Assembly (NCBI RefSeq): GCF_020510585.1
Contig: NZ_CP075190.1
Location: 4,090,001-4,154,000 of the forward strand
Direction: 5' to 3'
Source: Ferribacterium limneticum
Lineage (GTDB): Bacteria; Pseudomonadota; Gammaproteobacteria; Burkholderiales; Rhodocyclaceae
Length of the DNA: 64,000 bases
Shown piece by piece: positions 7,801 through 17,267 of the stretch; the stretch's first letter is position 1; each line of letters begins with the position of its first letter. The notes beneath the pieces are model-generated. The model saw nothing but the letters and a program-made list of their open reading frames with translations, was not told where the DNA came from and did not search any database. The translations under genes were made by a program, and so were the position numbers.

Positions 7801-10390
7801 CTTCAGCTACCAGAGGGGCCTCTTCAAGCAAGGCGGCAGGCTCTTCAGGTGATTCGAGCTGTTCTTCGAGCAATGCCGGGGTTTCTTCCGGCAGTTCGGG
7901 CACCGGCACTTCGACGAGCTCACCAACCGGCGGTGCTGCCTCAACTATCGTTGCCGGTGTTTCTTCAAGCGTTACTGCCACCGGGACATCGACGCCACGC
8001 AGGCGTGCCGCCAGAGCGACCAAAGCCGTCGGGTCGGGAGCCCGGCCCTGACCCGACTCGAGATGAACGACCCACTCGGCAAACAAGGCATGAGCTTCCT
8101 CGATCATGCGCTGGAGATCAGGCGTTACCGCCGTATCCTGGCGCAGCCAGAGGTTCAGTGTCTGCTCCAGCTCCCACGCCGCTTCGCCGAGATCCTTGAG
8201 GCCGACCATCCGGCCGCTACCCTTCAGGGTATGCATGGACCGGCGAACAGTGGTCAGCGCCTCGACGTTATCCGGGGTGGCAGCCAGCAAGGCTTTCTGC
8301 TCAGCGATGGTGGCCAGCACTTCGTTGGCTTCTTCGAGGAAGATAGCCAGCAGTTCGGCGTCGATCTCTTCGTGGGTCGATTCGGCCAGTTGCAGGGTGG
8401 CAGCGGAAGGCGCCGGCGCATCGGGCGCCAGGGGCATGAGCCCGGACAAAGCGGCATCGAGCTCGACACCGGACTGCAAGGCAGCCAGCGCCGCCTTGGC
8501 TGACTCGCCAAGTTCACGGTTGGCGACAAGGTCGGCATCCTTCTGGATGTCCTGCAGATTTTGCTTGAGTTCATCGTGCAGCCGGGCATCTTCCGGTGCT
8601 TCCTTGAGCGCATCGGCAAGAACCTGCATGTCGCGCGCCTGCTGGACCAGGAGCGCCTCGACCGTCGGCGCCGCAGCAGCTTCCGCTTCCGGCACCGGCT
8701 CGTCGGAAACGTCGCCACTCATGCGACGCACAAAAGCATCGAAATCGGTTTCGCCGTTTTGCAGGGAATCCACAAAGAAGCCGAGCAGAGACAACTGGTC
8801 GGCAACTGCTTCGAAGTCCTCGCTGGCCGGCAGATAGTCTGGCTGGGCGAATCGATGGATGCTCGCCGCGCATTCCTTGAGGCTGTTGACCGCGCCAAAA
8901 TGGCCAAGCATGGCCAGCGCCCCGCTGATTTGCTTGATCGGATTGTCAAGCTGGAGGAGGTCGTGTGCCTTGGCCGGATCGCGGAAGAATCCGTCGAGCG
9001 CCTGTTCGATCTGGGCCAGATTATTCTGGATTTCCCGGCCAACCTGACCGATCAGCAGTTTTTCCTGAGCTCGCCGGGTCATCTCGTCGAGCAGCGGGAT
9101 ACCCTCGTCGGCCGCCGGCCGGCCGGCAATGCAAGCGTAGAGACGGGCAACCATGAGGTCGACTTGCTGGGCAAAATCGGTGCCCAGACGCCGGAAATTT
9201 TCCTGCGCATTCTGCAGCAGCAGGATAGTGGTGGCCACTTCCATGGCCACCGCATCGTTGAAGCGAGAAGTGTCTTCGGACAGCCAGTTGGCGACTGCAC
9301 CGAGCCCCTGACCAAGGCGCTTGAGATCGGTCTGGCCAATTTCCTCGGTCAACAAGGCGCAGTTGCGCGCGTTGTCGGCAAAGCCGGCCAGGCTGCCCGT
9401 ATTGCCAGTACAAAACCGGTTCCATAACTCTTCGGCTGCCGTCAGCGTCTCACGCAACTTGCGTAATTCACCGTGATGCGGCAACTGTGCGACCTGGGAA
9501 GCCGCGCTCGGCAGCAGATCGGCCAGGGCAAAAACCGACTGCACCTCGGCGATTTCCGGGCTCAGATCAGCCGGGGCCTGGGCGATGTAATAAAGGGATT
9601 CGCGCAGAACTCGCTCGGCCACATTGTTCGAGCCGCCAACCAGACGCCGGATCTGAGCGTCTATGCGGGAACAAAGCTGGCGCGACGATGGATCAGCACC
9701 AAGCACGGGATCAGCCAGCGCTTCAAGGACACCGAGGGAAATCCACCAGAAGGAACGCGCGGCCGGTGTCGGCTGGACGGCCTCGATCTCGGCGATCGCC
9801 TCGCGCATCATGCGGCGACCGGTTTCAGCATCGGCCGGGTCGCGCAACCAGCGCAGCAGACCTTTCTGGAATTGCATCCGCTTGACCTTGAGCGTGCGCA
9901 GCAGCTCGTCGGAATCAAGGATGGGAACGTCGCCCTCGCGTTTTGGCGGACGACGCGAGAGATCGGGATAAAACAGATCGCAGGGATGGGCGCCGGGCAG
10001 GCCGCGAGCTGCCTCCAACTCTTGGTAGACCGGCAGCAGTACGAGCGGATGGTTGGGCTCTCCAGCCATCAGGTCATCGAGATACTGGCGCAGGGCACTC
10101 AGGGTCTGACGCAGAACAGTGACCGCTGCGTCCCCGGACGGCAGTCGATCATCCTCCATGCCGGCGAGCAAGGCCTCGGTGGCTTCGGTCAGCAGCGTGA
10201 CGCCTTCCAGGCCCACCATGGCCAGCGCGCCATGCACCTGGTGAACATGGGTCCGACAGAACTTGAGCTGCGTCCGGTCGGCGCTCGCGACATACTCGTC
10301 GAGCGCCTGCTCGGCGCGCTGCAAGGCCAGATCAATTTCGCCCTTGACCCACGTCAGCGGGCCCAAATCAAATTCCGTTGCCGCGTTCAT
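4859..10390 (-). CDS. pilL: PilL/ChpA-type multidomain hybrid chemosensory histidine kinase
   Basis: This 1843-residue CheA-like kinase belongs to the type IV pilus (Chp) pathway. An N-terminal Hpt-like region has His53 in HQVHGALAMVG. A second Hpt-like repeat (IKQISGALAMLG) lacks the histidine. Further Hpt modules carry phosphorylatable His near residues 718 (MHTLKGSG), 972 (AHTLGGIA) and 1145 (LHTFKGSA). A Glu/Pro/Ala-rich linker spans about 800-925. Dimerisation and ATPase domains follow (HMLRNAVTHGVESRDE, SDDGKGLD, GRGVGMDVV), then a CheW-like domain and a C-terminal receiver (VMVVDDSLTVRK, phospho-Asp in LSDIEMPRMDG). It is the last gene of pilGHIJL, 18 bases after pilJ. A degenerate copy of the dispersed element is translated at the end of the linker. 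It is shorter than the roughly 2470-residue Pseudomonas ChpA. Confidence 0.94.
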   Translation of the reverse strand: MNAATEFDLGPLTWVKGEIDLALQRAEQALDEYVASADRTQLKFCRTHVHQVHGALAMVGLEGVTLLTEATEALLAGMEDDRLPSGDAAVTVLRQTLSALRQYLDDLMAGEPNHPLVLLPVYQELEAARGLPGAHPCDLFYPDLSRRPPKREGDVPILDSDELLRTLKVKRMQFQKGLLRWLRDPADAETGRRMMREAIAEIEAVQPTPAARSFWWISLGVLEALADPVLGADPSSRQLCSRIDAQIRRLVGGSNNVAERVLRESLYYIAQAPADLSPEIAEVQSVFALADLLPSAASQVAQLPHHGELRKLRETLTAAEELWNRFCTGNTGSLAGFADNARNCALLTEEIGQTDLKRLGQGLGAVANWLSEDTSRFNDAVAMEVATTILLLQNAQENFRRLGTDFAQQVDLMVARLYACIAGRPAADEGIPLLDEMTRRAQEKLLIGQVGREIQNNLAQIEQALDGFFRDPAKAHDLLQLDNPIKQISGALAMLGHFGAVNSLKECAASIHRFAQPDYLPASEDFEAVADQLSLLGFFVDSLQNGETDFDAFVRRMSGDVSDEPVPEAEAAAAPTVEALLVQQARDMQVLADALKEAPEDARLHDELKQNLQDIQKDADLVANRELGESAKAALAALQSGVELDAALSGLMPLAPDAPAPSAATLQLAESTHEEIDAELLAIFLEEANEVLATIAEQKALLAATPDNVEALTTVRRSMHTLKGSGRMVGLKDLGEAAWELEQTLNLWLRQDTAVTPDLQRMIEEAHALFAEWVVHLESGQGRAPDPTALVALAARLRGVDVPVAVTLEETPATIVEAAPPVGELVEVPVPELPEETPALLEEQLESPEEPAALLEEAPLVAEEAPDFAIELPELESTLEDVDQPVSESEEIEILALPEEPEILAEPEDAVLRSTPENEQISNVSVPPASESPTLYDIFREEARGHLQTLVESYAVIDANPSAPTTFEMTRAAHTLGGIAATVGLMPLNRLAIALEHALLRRDGSGQAESIEGIETVRQAIITLEEMFAGLALQRSPDEQVQLIAALEDVFLHATQPAEEALPAGAEIIELPGKAAEVAETVTESVQVMPAPVLPQLNDELDEQLLPIFLEEAVDLTRDLTTQVRAWRSDLAGDAAPHAIARLLHTFKGSARMAGAMNLGEATHQLEARLEEMLRAGHVTPAFIDEIESGCDVLDQAVERLRAGPQEQVVAEAPEVAAETLSAEGQSPAAETEADAEAGGQRATLRVRADLIDRLVSEAGELSIARTRIEGEMRSLKGSLLELTENVIRLRRQLREIEIQAESQIQARVAQTPDSEVDFDPLELDRFTRFQELTRFMAESVNDVATVQQSLLKNLDDANAAILAQSRLNRSLQQELMGVRMVPFASQTERLYRIVRQTAKEVGKRANLDIVGGQVDIDRSVLDKMLAPIEHMLRNAVTHGVESRDERLAAGKAEAGEIIIKLSQEGNEIVLAMSDDGKGLDLARIRARAEAMGLLPPGQAADEKTLFDFIFQPGFSTASEVTQLSGRGVGMDVVKTEVGEIGGRIEIQSQPGQGTTFLLYLPLTLAVTQTLLVRVGSHLYAVPSTMIEQVKEMKEKALAAIREKSEIEWQGNRYPFHFLPHLLGDTEAVPEAHRQYWVLLLRSGSQRVGILVDELKGNQEVVVKNIGAQLARVVGISGATVLGDGKVVLILNPVALASRTTVSSVHTAVPTMLPPVMTEVAHLPTVMVVDDSLTVRKITSRLLMREGYQVILAKDGVDALEQLVEVTPDVILSDIEMPRMDGFDLVRNLRADARLRSLPVVMITSRTADKHRNYALEIGANHYLGKPYDEAELLGIVAGYCKK
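7627..7659 (+). repeat. GTTGACCGT element, copy B (degenerate, inside pilL)
   Basis: The motif reads GTTTTCCGGCGTTGACCGT followed by AGCA. It matches the element core except for two extra bases inside the CCGG junction. It lies antisense to pilL and is translated as LRSTPENEQ around residues 911-921, at the end of the acidic linker between Hpt modules. The T-rich half is only partly recognisable. This is the weakest of the intragenic copies and could be a decayed element or a chance match. Confidence 0.5.
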
Positions 10391-10408
10391 AATCTCTCGC
10401 GATTATCG

Positions 10409-12523
10409 TCAGTCGACCTTGAAGCCGGCGACCGAGCCCTTCAATTCGGAAGCCAGCGCGGTCAGTTCATCGACCGCCTGCGCTGTACGCTGCGTACCGG
10501 CCGTTGTCTGTTCCGTAACGTGCAGGATGTCCTGCATCAGGCGCGCCACCTGGGTGGCCGAATCCGCCTGATTCTGGGTTGAGGTGGAAATGCTCTGAAT
10601 CAGGTCGGCCAGATTGCGCGACACGTCGCCGATCTCGGACAGCGCCTGACCGGCCGCATCGGACAGCTTGGCCCCTTCGACTACACCGCGGGTCGACTGT
10701 TCCATGGCGGACACAGCATCCTGTGTGTCTGTCTGAATGGTCTTCACAATCGCCGCAATCTGTTTCGTTGCCTCGCCGGAACGTTCGGCCAGCCGCTGCA
10801 CTTCCTCGGCAACCACTGTAAAACCGCGCCCGGCATCGCCGGCCGAGGCGGCCTGAATGGCAGCGTTGAGCGCCAGCACGTTGGTCTGCTCGGTAATGTC
10901 GGAAATCAGTTCCACGATTTCACCAATTTCCTGCGAGCTTTCACCAAGGCGCTTGATGCGCTTCGAGGTTTCCTGAATCTGGTTGCGAATTTCGTTCATG
11001 CCCTTGATCGAATCCTGCACAGCCTGCGTACCCTTTTCAGCGGCCTGCAGCGACTGCCGGGCAACCTGGGCTGACTCCGTCGCGTTGCCGGAAACCTCGG
11101 ACATCGAACGGGCCATTTCCAGAGCCGACTGACCTGCCTCCTGAATTTCCGAGGATTGGCGTTCGGCCGCGTCGAGCAGTTCGGCCGAGGTCTGGCGGGC
11201 GATTTCGGTTGCCGCAGTCACGCGGTTGGCCGCATCGTTGATACGACCGACCAGCACGCGGAGCTCTTCAATGGTGTAGTTGATCGAGTCGGCGATGGCC
11301 CCCGTGATGTTTTCACTGACGGTCGCGGTAACGGTCAGGTCACCGTCGGCTAGGTCGCCCAGTTCGTTCATCAGCCGCAAAATAGCGTCCTGATTTTCGC
11401 GGTTGGTCTGCTCCGAGGCGTGACGCTGGTCTTCCGCATCTGCGGCGCGACGCCCGGTATCGTCAAGATAAATCTTGGCCAGCAAGGCCAGCGTGGCCAA
11501 TGCAATCAAGGTCAGCGCGATCAGCAGCACGATATACATGCCGCGTTCAGCCAGGCCCTGCTGATAACCCACGGCGAGTTCGTCGGTTGCTTTCAGCAAA
11601 TCCTCGCTCTCGCGGAAAATCCGCGAACCGGCCTGCTTGGAAAGGACCAGCGGCTGCATGTTGCCGAGAATGCTGGCAATTGCGCCCTGATACTCCTTGA
11701 AGGCCACCTCCAGATTGTCGAGCTTGCTGCGACTATCGGCATCGTTGCCGCCCTTGCTCAGGGCGCCCAGGATATCGCGGAAAGCGTTGGTATCCTTGCC
11801 GAGCAGGAAGGCTACTTCCGGATTGATTTCATCACCGACGAGCAGGGCCGAGGCGTTTTTGGCGATGCGCTGGGTGAGCATGACCAGCTGGTTGGACGAG
11901 GCAATGTCGCGCGAAGATGCGCCGCCCTGGAGCTTCAGGGTAGCCAACTGCTCGGTCAATTCAAGCATCGCCGAATTCTTGTTATCGATGGTCGCGACGT
12001 TCTTGCCCAGTGCCACGAGGTTAGCCTCCTGGGCAATCACCGTTTCGGCGTCCTTGTCGGTCGTCGCCCAGCGCTCCCCGAGGGCTTCAAGCTGCGGACG
12101 AACACTGTCGGGCGAAGGCGGAACGCTGACATTGCCGATTTCGCCACCATTCGAGAGCTGATCGAAAAGTTTGCCGAAGGTTTCGCGTGACTCTTTCAAC
12201 TGCGTAAAGGCCACAGCATTGCCCTGCAGGGCCAGTGACGACGCTTTGGCCAGCCGCTGGGACAACATGCGCATTTCGCCCGAGGCCGCGATGTAAGCCG
12301 TGTTGTGGGTCGACTCACGGTTGTCGTGAAAAACCAGGCCGGCAATCAGCAGGAGCAGGGCGATGAAGATACCGCCCAGTATCTTCATCTGCTGCACGAC
12401 GGGCTGACCGGCGAGGAAAGCAGGCAACGGCATTTTGCCCGGAAGCATATCGGCCGAAACGGTCATCTGGGATGATGCCCCACCGACACCTGCAATCTTC
12501 GGAAGCTTGAAACTGAAAGCCAT
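10409..12523 (-). CDS. pilJ: PilJ-type methyl-accepting chemotaxis protein
   Basis: This 704-residue membrane receptor feeds the Chp kinase. One membrane segment lies at about 48-65 ([17 protein letters not shown]), then a periplasmic region with two PilJ-type repeats ([14 protein letters not shown] and [14 protein letters not shown]), then a second membrane segment at about 330-352 ([20 protein letters not shown]). A HAMP-like stretch and a cytoplasmic signalling domain follow; the hairpin tip reads [20 protein letters not shown]. The long N-terminal cytoplasmic lead of about 45 residues is shared by PilJ homologues. It is preceded by pilI and followed by pilL in the same operon. A Shine-Dalgarno GGAGG lies before the ATG at 12523. 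Confidence 0.94.
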   Translation of the reverse strand: MAFSFKLPKIAGVGGASSQMTVSADMLPGKMPLPAFLAGQPVVQQMKILGGIFIALLLLIAGLVFHDNRESTHNTAYIAASGEMRMLSQRLAKASSLALQGNAVAFTQLKESRETFGKLFDQLSNGGEIGNVSVPPSPDSVRPQLEALGERWATTDKDAETVIAQEANLVALGKNVATIDNKNSAMLELTEQLATLKLQGGASSRDIASSNQLVMLTQRIAKNASALLVGDEINPEVAFLLGKDTNAFRDILGALSKGGNDADSRSKLDNLEVAFKEYQGAIASILGNMQPLVLSKQAGSRIFRESEDLLKATDELAVGYQQGLAERGMYIVLLIALTLIALATLALLAKIYLDDTGRRAADAEDQRHASEQTNRENQDAILRLMNELGDLADGDLTVTATVSENITGAIADSINYTIEELRVLVGRINDAANRVTAATEIARQTSAELLDAAERQSSEIQEAGQSALEMARSMSEVSGNATESAQVARQSLQAAEKGTQAVQDSIKGMNEIRNQIQETSKRIKRLGESSQEIGEIVELISDITEQTNVLALNAAIQAASAGDAGRGFTVVAEEVQRLAERSGEATKQIAAIVKTIQTDTQDAVSAMEQSTRGVVEGAKLSDAAGQALSEIGDVSRNLADLIQSISTSTQNQADSATQVARLMQDILHVTEQTTAGTQRTAQAVDELTALASELKGSVAGFKVD

Positions 12524-12561
12524 GGAAATCCTCCACTTGGGGTAGGGGCGAAAGCCCTCTG

Positions 12562-13074
12562 TTAAACCCCGATATTCATGAAATCCTGATCGGCGAGCAG
12601 TTCGCGCACCGAAAGCTTGTGCCAGACTTTTCCCTGCGTATCGGCAAAACGCTGCCTGCCCCAGGCCGGCATCGAAGCATCGGCCGGTTCGACAGTGAAA
12701 TCATCGGGGTTTTTCAGGCCAAGCATGCGCGAAACGAGAAGCGCTGCATTGACGCCGTGGCGGGCACCGATCAGCAGCAAGCGGGCGTTGGCATTCTGGA
12801 CGATGGGCGGGCCACCGCGAAAAAGCGAAAAGTCGCTGACCGCATGCAGGTTGCCGCGAATATTGGCGATCCCGGCAAACCACGGGCGGGTCATGGGGAC
12901 CGGCGCCAGCAGAGAGGCCTGAACGATCTCTCCACCGTCTGACAGATCAACCAGCCAGGATTCGCCACCGGCCTCGACACCCAGCCAGGACGACGACCCC
13001 TTACCCTTGGCCGCATTGCTCAGACGCGTCGCCAGATATTCCTGAAAATCACGAAGACTGGTTTTCCGGGCCAT
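12562..13074 (-). CDS. pilI: PilI: CheW-like adaptor of the type IV pilus chemosensory system
   Basis: This 170-residue protein is a single CheW domain. It has the characteristic [16 protein letters not shown] strand-turn-strand and begins with a helical lead ([13 protein letters not shown]) seen in PilI. It should link the PilJ receptor to the PilL kinase at the cell poles. It lies five bases after the pilH stop and 38 bases before pilJ. A second adaptor (chpC) and the pilK/chpB methylation genes of Pseudomonas are not found in this operon, so receptor adaptation enzymes, if used, are encoded elsewhere. Confidence 0.92.
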   Translation of the reverse strand: MARKTSLRDFQEYLATRLSNAAKGKGSSSWLGVEAGGESWLVDLSDGGEIVQASLLAPVPMTRPWFAGIANIRGNLHAVSDFSLFRGGPPIVQNANARLLLIGARHGVNAALLVSRMLGLKNPDDFTVEPADASMPAWGRQRFADTQGKVWHKLSVRELLADQDFMNIGV

Positions 13075-13079
13075 CTGGA

Positions 13080-13445
13080 TTACGGCAGCGCGGCGATTCG
13101 TTGCAGCAATTGCTCCGGATTTAACGGCTTGACCAGGTAGTCGACTGCACCCTGGCGCAAGCCCCAGATCTTGTCGGTTTCCTGCCCCTTGGTGGTACAG
13201 ACAATGATCGGGATATTTTTGGTTTCTTCATCGCGGGTCAGGGTGCGCGTTGCCTGATAGCCGTTCAGCCCTGGCATCACGACGTCCATCAGAATCAGAT
13301 CGGGCTTGCTGGCCTTGGCCTTGGCGATCCCCTCCTCGCCATTTTCTGCAGTGGTCACCTGATAGCCGGCCTTGGTAAGCATATCGACGGTAAAAAATCG
13401 CTCAGTGGGCGAATCGTCGACAACGAGGATATTCTTTACGGGCAT
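13080..13445 (-). CDS. pilH: PilH-type response regulator (receiver only)
   Basis: This 121-residue stand-alone CheY-like receiver has the acidic pocket VVDDSPTERF, the phospho-Asp in LILMDVVMPGLNGYQ, the Thr in VCTTKGQETDK and the Lys in YLVKPLNPEQL. In the Chp system PilH opposes or terminates the PilG signal and is tied to PilT-dependent retraction. It lies 14 bases after pilG. The sequence YLVKPLNPEQLLQRI and its position as second gene distinguish it from pilG. Confidence 0.93.
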   Translation of the reverse strand: MPVKNILVVDDSPTERFFTVDMLTKAGYQVTTAENGEEGIAKAKASKPDLILMDVVMPGLNGYQATRTLTRDEETKNIPIIVCTTKGQETDKIWGLRQGAVDYLVKPLNPEQLLQRIAALP

Positions 13446-13459
13446 GTGCTCTCCCTGAG

Positions 13460-13870
13460 CTACGTATTGGATTCTGTCTCGGCCGGCAAGGCAAACGTGG
13501 CGACCGTTTGCAGCAGACTGTCTTTTGTGAATGGTTTGGTCAGGTACTGGTCGGAGCCGACCATGCGACCGCGCGCCCGGTCAAACAGGCCGTCCTTGGA
13601 CGAAAGCATGATGACCGGCGTGGCCTTGAATTTGGGATTCTTCTTGATCAGCGAGCAGGTCTGATAGCCGTCGAGACGCGGCATCATGATGTCGCAAAAG
13701 ATGACGCTGGGTTGATGGTCGGCGATCTTGGCCAGCGCATCGAACCCGTCTTCAGCCAGGACAACCTGACACCCCGCCTGCACGAGAAATATCTCGGCGC
13801 TGCGCCGTATCGTATTGCTGTCGTCGATGACCATGACCCTGACGCCGCGCAGTCTGGATAAATCAGCCAC
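13460..13870 (-). CDS. pilG: PilG-type response regulator (receiver only)
   Basis: This 136-residue CheY-like receiver is the first gene of pilGHIJL. Visible residues are VMVIDDSNTIRRSAEIFL at the N-terminus, the phospho-Asp in VIFCDIMMPRLDGYQT, Ser in IMLSSKDG and Lys in YLTKPFTKDSL. In Pseudomonas PilG promotes pilus extension and raises cAMP. The divergent gene is thiD, and the 187-base gap (13871-14057) must hold both promoters; I see only a weak TAAAAT box at 14001 in the thiD direction. Confidence 0.93.
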   Translation of the reverse strand: MADLSRLRGVRVMVIDDSNTIRRSAEIFLVQAGCQVVLAEDGFDALAKIADHQPSVIFCDIMMPRLDGYQTCSLIKKNPKFKATPVIMLSSKDGLFDRARGRMVGSDQYLTKPFTKDSLLQTVATFALPAETESNT

Positions 13871-14057
13871 TTTCCCTGTCCCCTGTGCCTCTGACGGAGG
13901 CGTTATCGGTGCATCATACTACGGAAGTATTACGGCGAGGCAATGCCTATAACAGTGTCACAGCTTTCCGATGAGCACTTCGGCCACCTCGAGATTCGGA
14001 TAAAATCGCGGCCATCTTACCCAATTCCCTTCGCTCCCGCCAAGGGCGCGAATAACA

Positions 14058-14927
14058 ATGAATTCCACCACCCCCACGCCGCCCTGTCCACCGATGGTGC
14101 TGGTCTTTTCGGCCAGCGACCCGTCAGCCGGCGCCGGCATGCAGGCCGACATACTCACTTTGGTCAGTCTTGGCTGCCATCCGCTCAGCGCCCTGACGGC
14201 GCTGACCGTACAGGACACGGTGGGCGTGCAGAGCGTACAGGCGGTCAGCGCCGAGTTGCTGGAGCAGCAGGCGCGAACGGTTCTCGAGGACATGCCGGTG
14301 GCCGCCTTCAAGATCGGGATGCTGGGCAGCGTCGAGAACGTCATTGCGGTGGCCGAAATCATTTCGGACTACCCGGAAATCCCGGTGATCTTCGACCCGG
14401 TGCTTGCTTCCGGGCGGGGCGACGAGTTGTCGAGCGAGGAGGTTATTTCGGCGATCCGCGAAATGTTGCTGCCGCAAACCACCTTGCTCACCCCCAACGC
14501 GCCGGAAGCGCGGCGACTGGCCGAAAGCGACGAGGACGAAGGCGAGCCGTCGATCGACGTCTGCGCCCAGCGCCTGATCGAAATGGGGGCGCAGTATGTG
14601 CTGATTACCGGCACGCATGAAAACACTCCGAACGTCGTTAACACGCTTTACGGCGCCGAGGGAGAGATTCGGCACGACCAATGGGAACGCCTGCCAGGCA
14701 GCTACCACGGTTCCGGTTGCACGCTGGCTTCGGCCATTGCCGGCTGCATTGCCGGAGGAGCCAGCATGGAAGACGCCGTGCGCGATGCCCAGGATTACAC
14801 GTGGCAAGCCTTGGCCGCCGGCTTCCGGGCCGGCATGGGGCAGTTCATCCCGGACCGCTTTTTCTGGGCTCGCGGCGACGATGACGAGGCCGAAAAAAAA
14901 GATGGAGCCAAGACCAATGGGGCATAA
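14058..14927 (+). CDS. thiD: Hydroxymethylpyrimidine/phosphomethylpyrimidine kinase
   Basis: This 289-residue ribokinase-fold enzyme makes HMP-pyrophosphate for thiamin synthesis. The start region [19 protein letters not shown] is the ThiD signature, and the anion-hole loop [17 protein letters not shown] is intact. A short C-terminal tail ([10 protein letters not shown]) extends beyond the usual about 265 residues. The stop overlaps the start of thiE by 11 bases, so the two are translationally coupled. No TPP riboswitch is visible in front of thiD, in contrast to thiC at 38884-38970. Confidence 0.95.
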   Translation: MNSTTPTPPCPPMVLVFSASDPSAGAGMQADILTLVSLGCHPLSALTALTVQDTVGVQSVQAVSAELLEQQARTVLEDMPVAAFKIGMLGSVENVIAVAEIISDYPEIPVIFDPVLASGRGDELSSEEVISAIREMLLPQTTLLTPNAPEARRLAESDEDEGEPSIDVCAQRLIEMGAQYVLITGTHENTPNVVNTLYGAEGEIRHDQWERLPGSYHGSGCTLASAIAGCIAGGASMEDAVRDAQDYTWQALAAGFRAGMGQFIPDRFFWARGDDDEAEKKDGAKTNGA

Positions 14928-15549
14928 ATTGCGCGGCCTTTACGCCATAACCCCGGAATACGAAGATGGGACTCGCCTGCTGAGCGAGATTGAAGCCGCC
15001 CTGGCCGGCGGTTGCCGCATCGTTCAATATCGCGACAAAACCAGCGCGATGCCCGAATGCGTCACCCGCGCCCGGGCGCTACGCGAACTGACCCGCCGCT
15101 TCGGCGCAAAACTGCTGATCAACGACGATCTGGCCCTGACCGTTCTCGTCGGAGCCGACGGCGTACATCTGGGCAAGGATGACGGCAACCTCATGGCGGC
15201 CCGCGCCATGCTCGGTCCAAATCGCATTCTCGGCGCCTCGTGCTACGCCGACTTGGCTGCCGCGCAGGCAGCTGCGGCGGCCGGAGTCGATTATGTCGCC
15301 TTCGGAGCCGCCTATCCGTCACCGACCAAACCGAACGCCCCACTCGCCGGAACCGATTTGTTTTTTGCGGCAAAAACCCGGTTGACCGTAGCAAGCTGCG
15401 CCATCGGCGGCATCACGCTCGATAATGCCCCACCGCTCATCGCCGCTGGCGCCGACCTGCTCGCCGTCATCACCGACTTGTTCAGCGCCCCCGACATCAC
15501 GGCGCGCGCTACCGCCTATCAACGTCTTTTCGAGGAAACCCAGTCATGA
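14917..15549 (+). CDS. thiE: Thiamin-phosphate synthase
   Basis: This 210-residue TIM-barrel enzyme condenses HMP-pyrophosphate with thiazole phosphate. Motifs: QYRDKTSAM (pyrophosphate binding), [36 protein letters not shown] and the phosphate-binding [10 protein letters not shown]. The ATG at 14917 gives the canonical [14 protein letters not shown] start. A complete-looking copy of the dispersed element (15359-15394) encodes about residues 148-160 ([12 protein letters not shown]) directly before the AIGGI loop, so it is part of the folded core, not a linker. It overlaps thiD upstream and hemL downstream (four bases). Confidence 0.95.
   Translation: MGHKLRGLYAITPEYEDGTRLLSEIEAALAGGCRIVQYRDKTSAMPECVTRARALRELTRRFGAKLLINDDLALTVLVGADGVHLGKDDGNLMAARAMLGPNRILGASCYADLAAAQAAAAAGVDYVAFGAAYPSPTKPNAPLAGTDLFFAAKTRLTVASCAIGGITLDNAPPLIAAGADLLAVITDLFSAPDITARATAYQRLFEETQS
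15359..15394 (+). repeat. GTTGACCGT element, copy C (inside thiE, sense strand)
   Basis: The exact 17-base core CCGGTTGACCGTAGCAA is preceded by a T-run and GCGGCAAAAA, similar in layout to the waaA copy (TTTTTTGGCCAAAAAT before the core). It is read in frame as RLTVAS on the sense strand of thiE. There is no stop or frameshift. Confidence 0.85.
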
Positions 15550-16829
15550 CCTCACGCAACCAGCAACTGTTCGAACGTGCCCAGCGCCACATTCCGGGCG
15601 GCGTCAATTCGCCCGTCCGCGCCTTCCGCTCGGTCGGCGGCACACCCTGTTTCTTCCAGAAGGGTGTCGGCCCCAAGGTGCAGGACGCGGACGGCAAGTG
15701 GTACACCGACTACGTCGGCTCGTGGGGCCCGATGATCCTCGGCCACGCCCATCCGGACGTCATCGCTGCTGTTCAGGCTGCCGTCGTCGATGGCCTGTCG
15801 TTCGGCGCGCCGACCGAGAAGGAAGTCGATATCGCCGACCTGCTCTGCGAACTGGTCCCGTCGATGGACATGGTGCGTCTGGTTTCCTCCGGCACCGAGG
15901 CAACGATGAGCGCCATCCGCCTGGCCCGTGGCCACACCGGCCGCGACGTCCTGATCAAGTTTGAAGGCTGCTACCACGGCCATTCCGACGGTCTGCTGGT
16001 GAAGGCCGGCTCGGGCCTGCTGACCTTCGGCAACCCCTCGTCGAGCGGCGTCCCGGCTGGCGTGGCCGAGAACACCATGGTCCTGACCTACAACGATCCG
16101 CAGGAACTGGCCGAGGCGTTTGCCAAGCATGGCGACAAGATTGCCGCCGTCATCGTCGAACCGGTGGTCGGCAACATGAACCTGATCGCCCCGACCCAGG
16201 CCTTCCTGAATGCCATGCGCGAGCTGTGTACGAAGAACGGCTCGGTGCTGATTTTCGACGAAGTCATGACCGGTTTCCGTGTCGGCCTGAAGAGTGCGCA
16301 GGGACTGTTTGGCATCACGCCCGACCTGTCCACTTTCGGCAAGGTGGTTGGCGGCGGCATGCCGCTCGGCGCCTTTGGCGGCAAGCGCGAGATCATGGAA
16401 CAGATCGCACCGCTCGGCCCGGTCTATCAGGCCGGCACGCTGTCCGGCAATCCGATCGCCACGGCGGCCGGGCTGGCCACTTTGAAGCTCATTCAGACGC
16501 CGGGTTTCTACGAAGCATTGACGGCCAAGACCAAGGCGCTGTGCGACGGTCTGGTCGGCGCTGCGAAGAAGCACGGCGTCGCCTTCTCCGCCCAGAACAT
16601 CGGCGGCATGTTCGGCCTCTATTTCGCCGAAAAATGCCCGGGCACCTACGACGAAGTGCTGGCCTGCGACAAGGAAGCCTTCAACCGTTTCTTCCACGCC
16701 ATGCTCGACGCCGGCCATTACTTCGCGCCGTCAGCCTTTGAAGCCGGCTTCGTCTCGGCGGCCCATTCCGACGCCGACATCGCAGCGACCATCGCTGCTG
16801 CCGACGCCTACTTCGCCACGCTGAAGTGA
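15546..16829 (+). CDS. hemL: Glutamate-1-semialdehyde 2,1-aminomutase
   Basis: This 427-residue PLP enzyme makes 5-aminolevulinate in the C5 haem pathway. It shows the family opening [14 protein letters not shown], the cofactor-binding [17 protein letters not shown], the [11 protein letters not shown] aspartate motif and the PLP lysine in [17 protein letters not shown]. The start overlaps the thiE stop by four bases (ATGA), and its own stop overlaps the next gene's GTG start. Placement with thiDE makes a cofactor-synthesis transcript (thiD-thiE-hemL-SMR). Confidence 0.97.
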   Translation: MTSRNQQLFERAQRHIPGGVNSPVRAFRSVGGTPCFFQKGVGPKVQDADGKWYTDYVGSWGPMILGHAHPDVIAAVQAAVVDGLSFGAPTEKEVDIADLLCELVPSMDMVRLVSSGTEATMSAIRLARGHTGRDVLIKFEGCYHGHSDGLLVKAGSGLLTFGNPSSSGVPAGVAENTMVLTYNDPQELAEAFAKHGDKIAAVIVEPVVGNMNLIAPTQAFLNAMRELCTKNGSVLIFDEVMTGFRVGLKSAQGLFGITPDLSTFGKVVGGGMPLGAFGGKREIMEQIAPLGPVYQAGTLSGNPIATAAGLATLKLIQTPGFYEALTAKTKALCDGLVGAAKKHGVAFSAQNIGGMFGLYFAEKCPGTYDEVLACDKEAFNRFFHAMLDAGHYFAPSAFEAGFVSAAHSDADIAATIAAADAYFATLK

Positions 16830-17164
16830 GTTCGGGTTCTGCCTGGCTGATCCTGTTCATCGCCGGCCTCTGCGAGGTCGGCTGGGCGGTCGGGTTGAAA
16901 TACACCGAGGGCTTCAGTCGCCTGTGGCCGTCAGTCGCGACGCTGGTGGCGATGACGGCCAGCGTTGTCCTGCTCGGCTGGTCGCTCAAAGTGCTGCCGC
17001 TGGGCACGGCCTACGCCGTGTGGACGGGCATCGGCGCAGTTGGCACGGCGATCCTCGGCGTCTTCCTGTTCGGCGAATCGCGCGAGGTGCTGCGCTTCGT
17101 CTGCATCGGCCTGATTGTCGCCGGCATTGTCGGTCTCAAACTGGTGACGCCGGGTTCACCCTGA
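16826..17164 (+). CDS. sugE: SMR-family exporter of the SugE/Gdx (guanidinium) subtype
   Basis: This 112-residue protein has four transmembrane helices. [19 protein letters not shown] carries the essential membrane Glu and the GLKYTxGF signature that separates the Gdx/SugE branch from the EmrE drug exporters; [17 protein letters not shown] is the conserved third helix. Gdx proteins export guanidinium in exchange for protons. The GTG start at 16826 overlaps the hemL stop (GTGA), so it is probably co-translated with hemL. No guanidine riboswitch is visible, unlike many free-standing sugE genes. Confidence 0.9.
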   Translation: MSSGSAWLILFIAGLCEVGWAVGLKYTEGFSRLWPSVATLVAMTASVVLLGWSLKVLPLGTAYAVWTGIGAVGTAILGVFLFGESREVLRFVCIGLIVAGIVGLKLVTPGSP

Positions 17165-17267
17165 GTTGGCGCACTGCCGCGGTGCCCGCCATGATGGCTG
17201 AATGCCAAAGGCACCCAATTGGTGCACCAGTTTGGCACCACCCGCTGAAATTCGGCATTTAGCACGG

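Noticed and set aside
13871..14057. Riboswitch before thiD
   Set aside because: None of the conserved TPP aptamer pieces found before thiC is present here.
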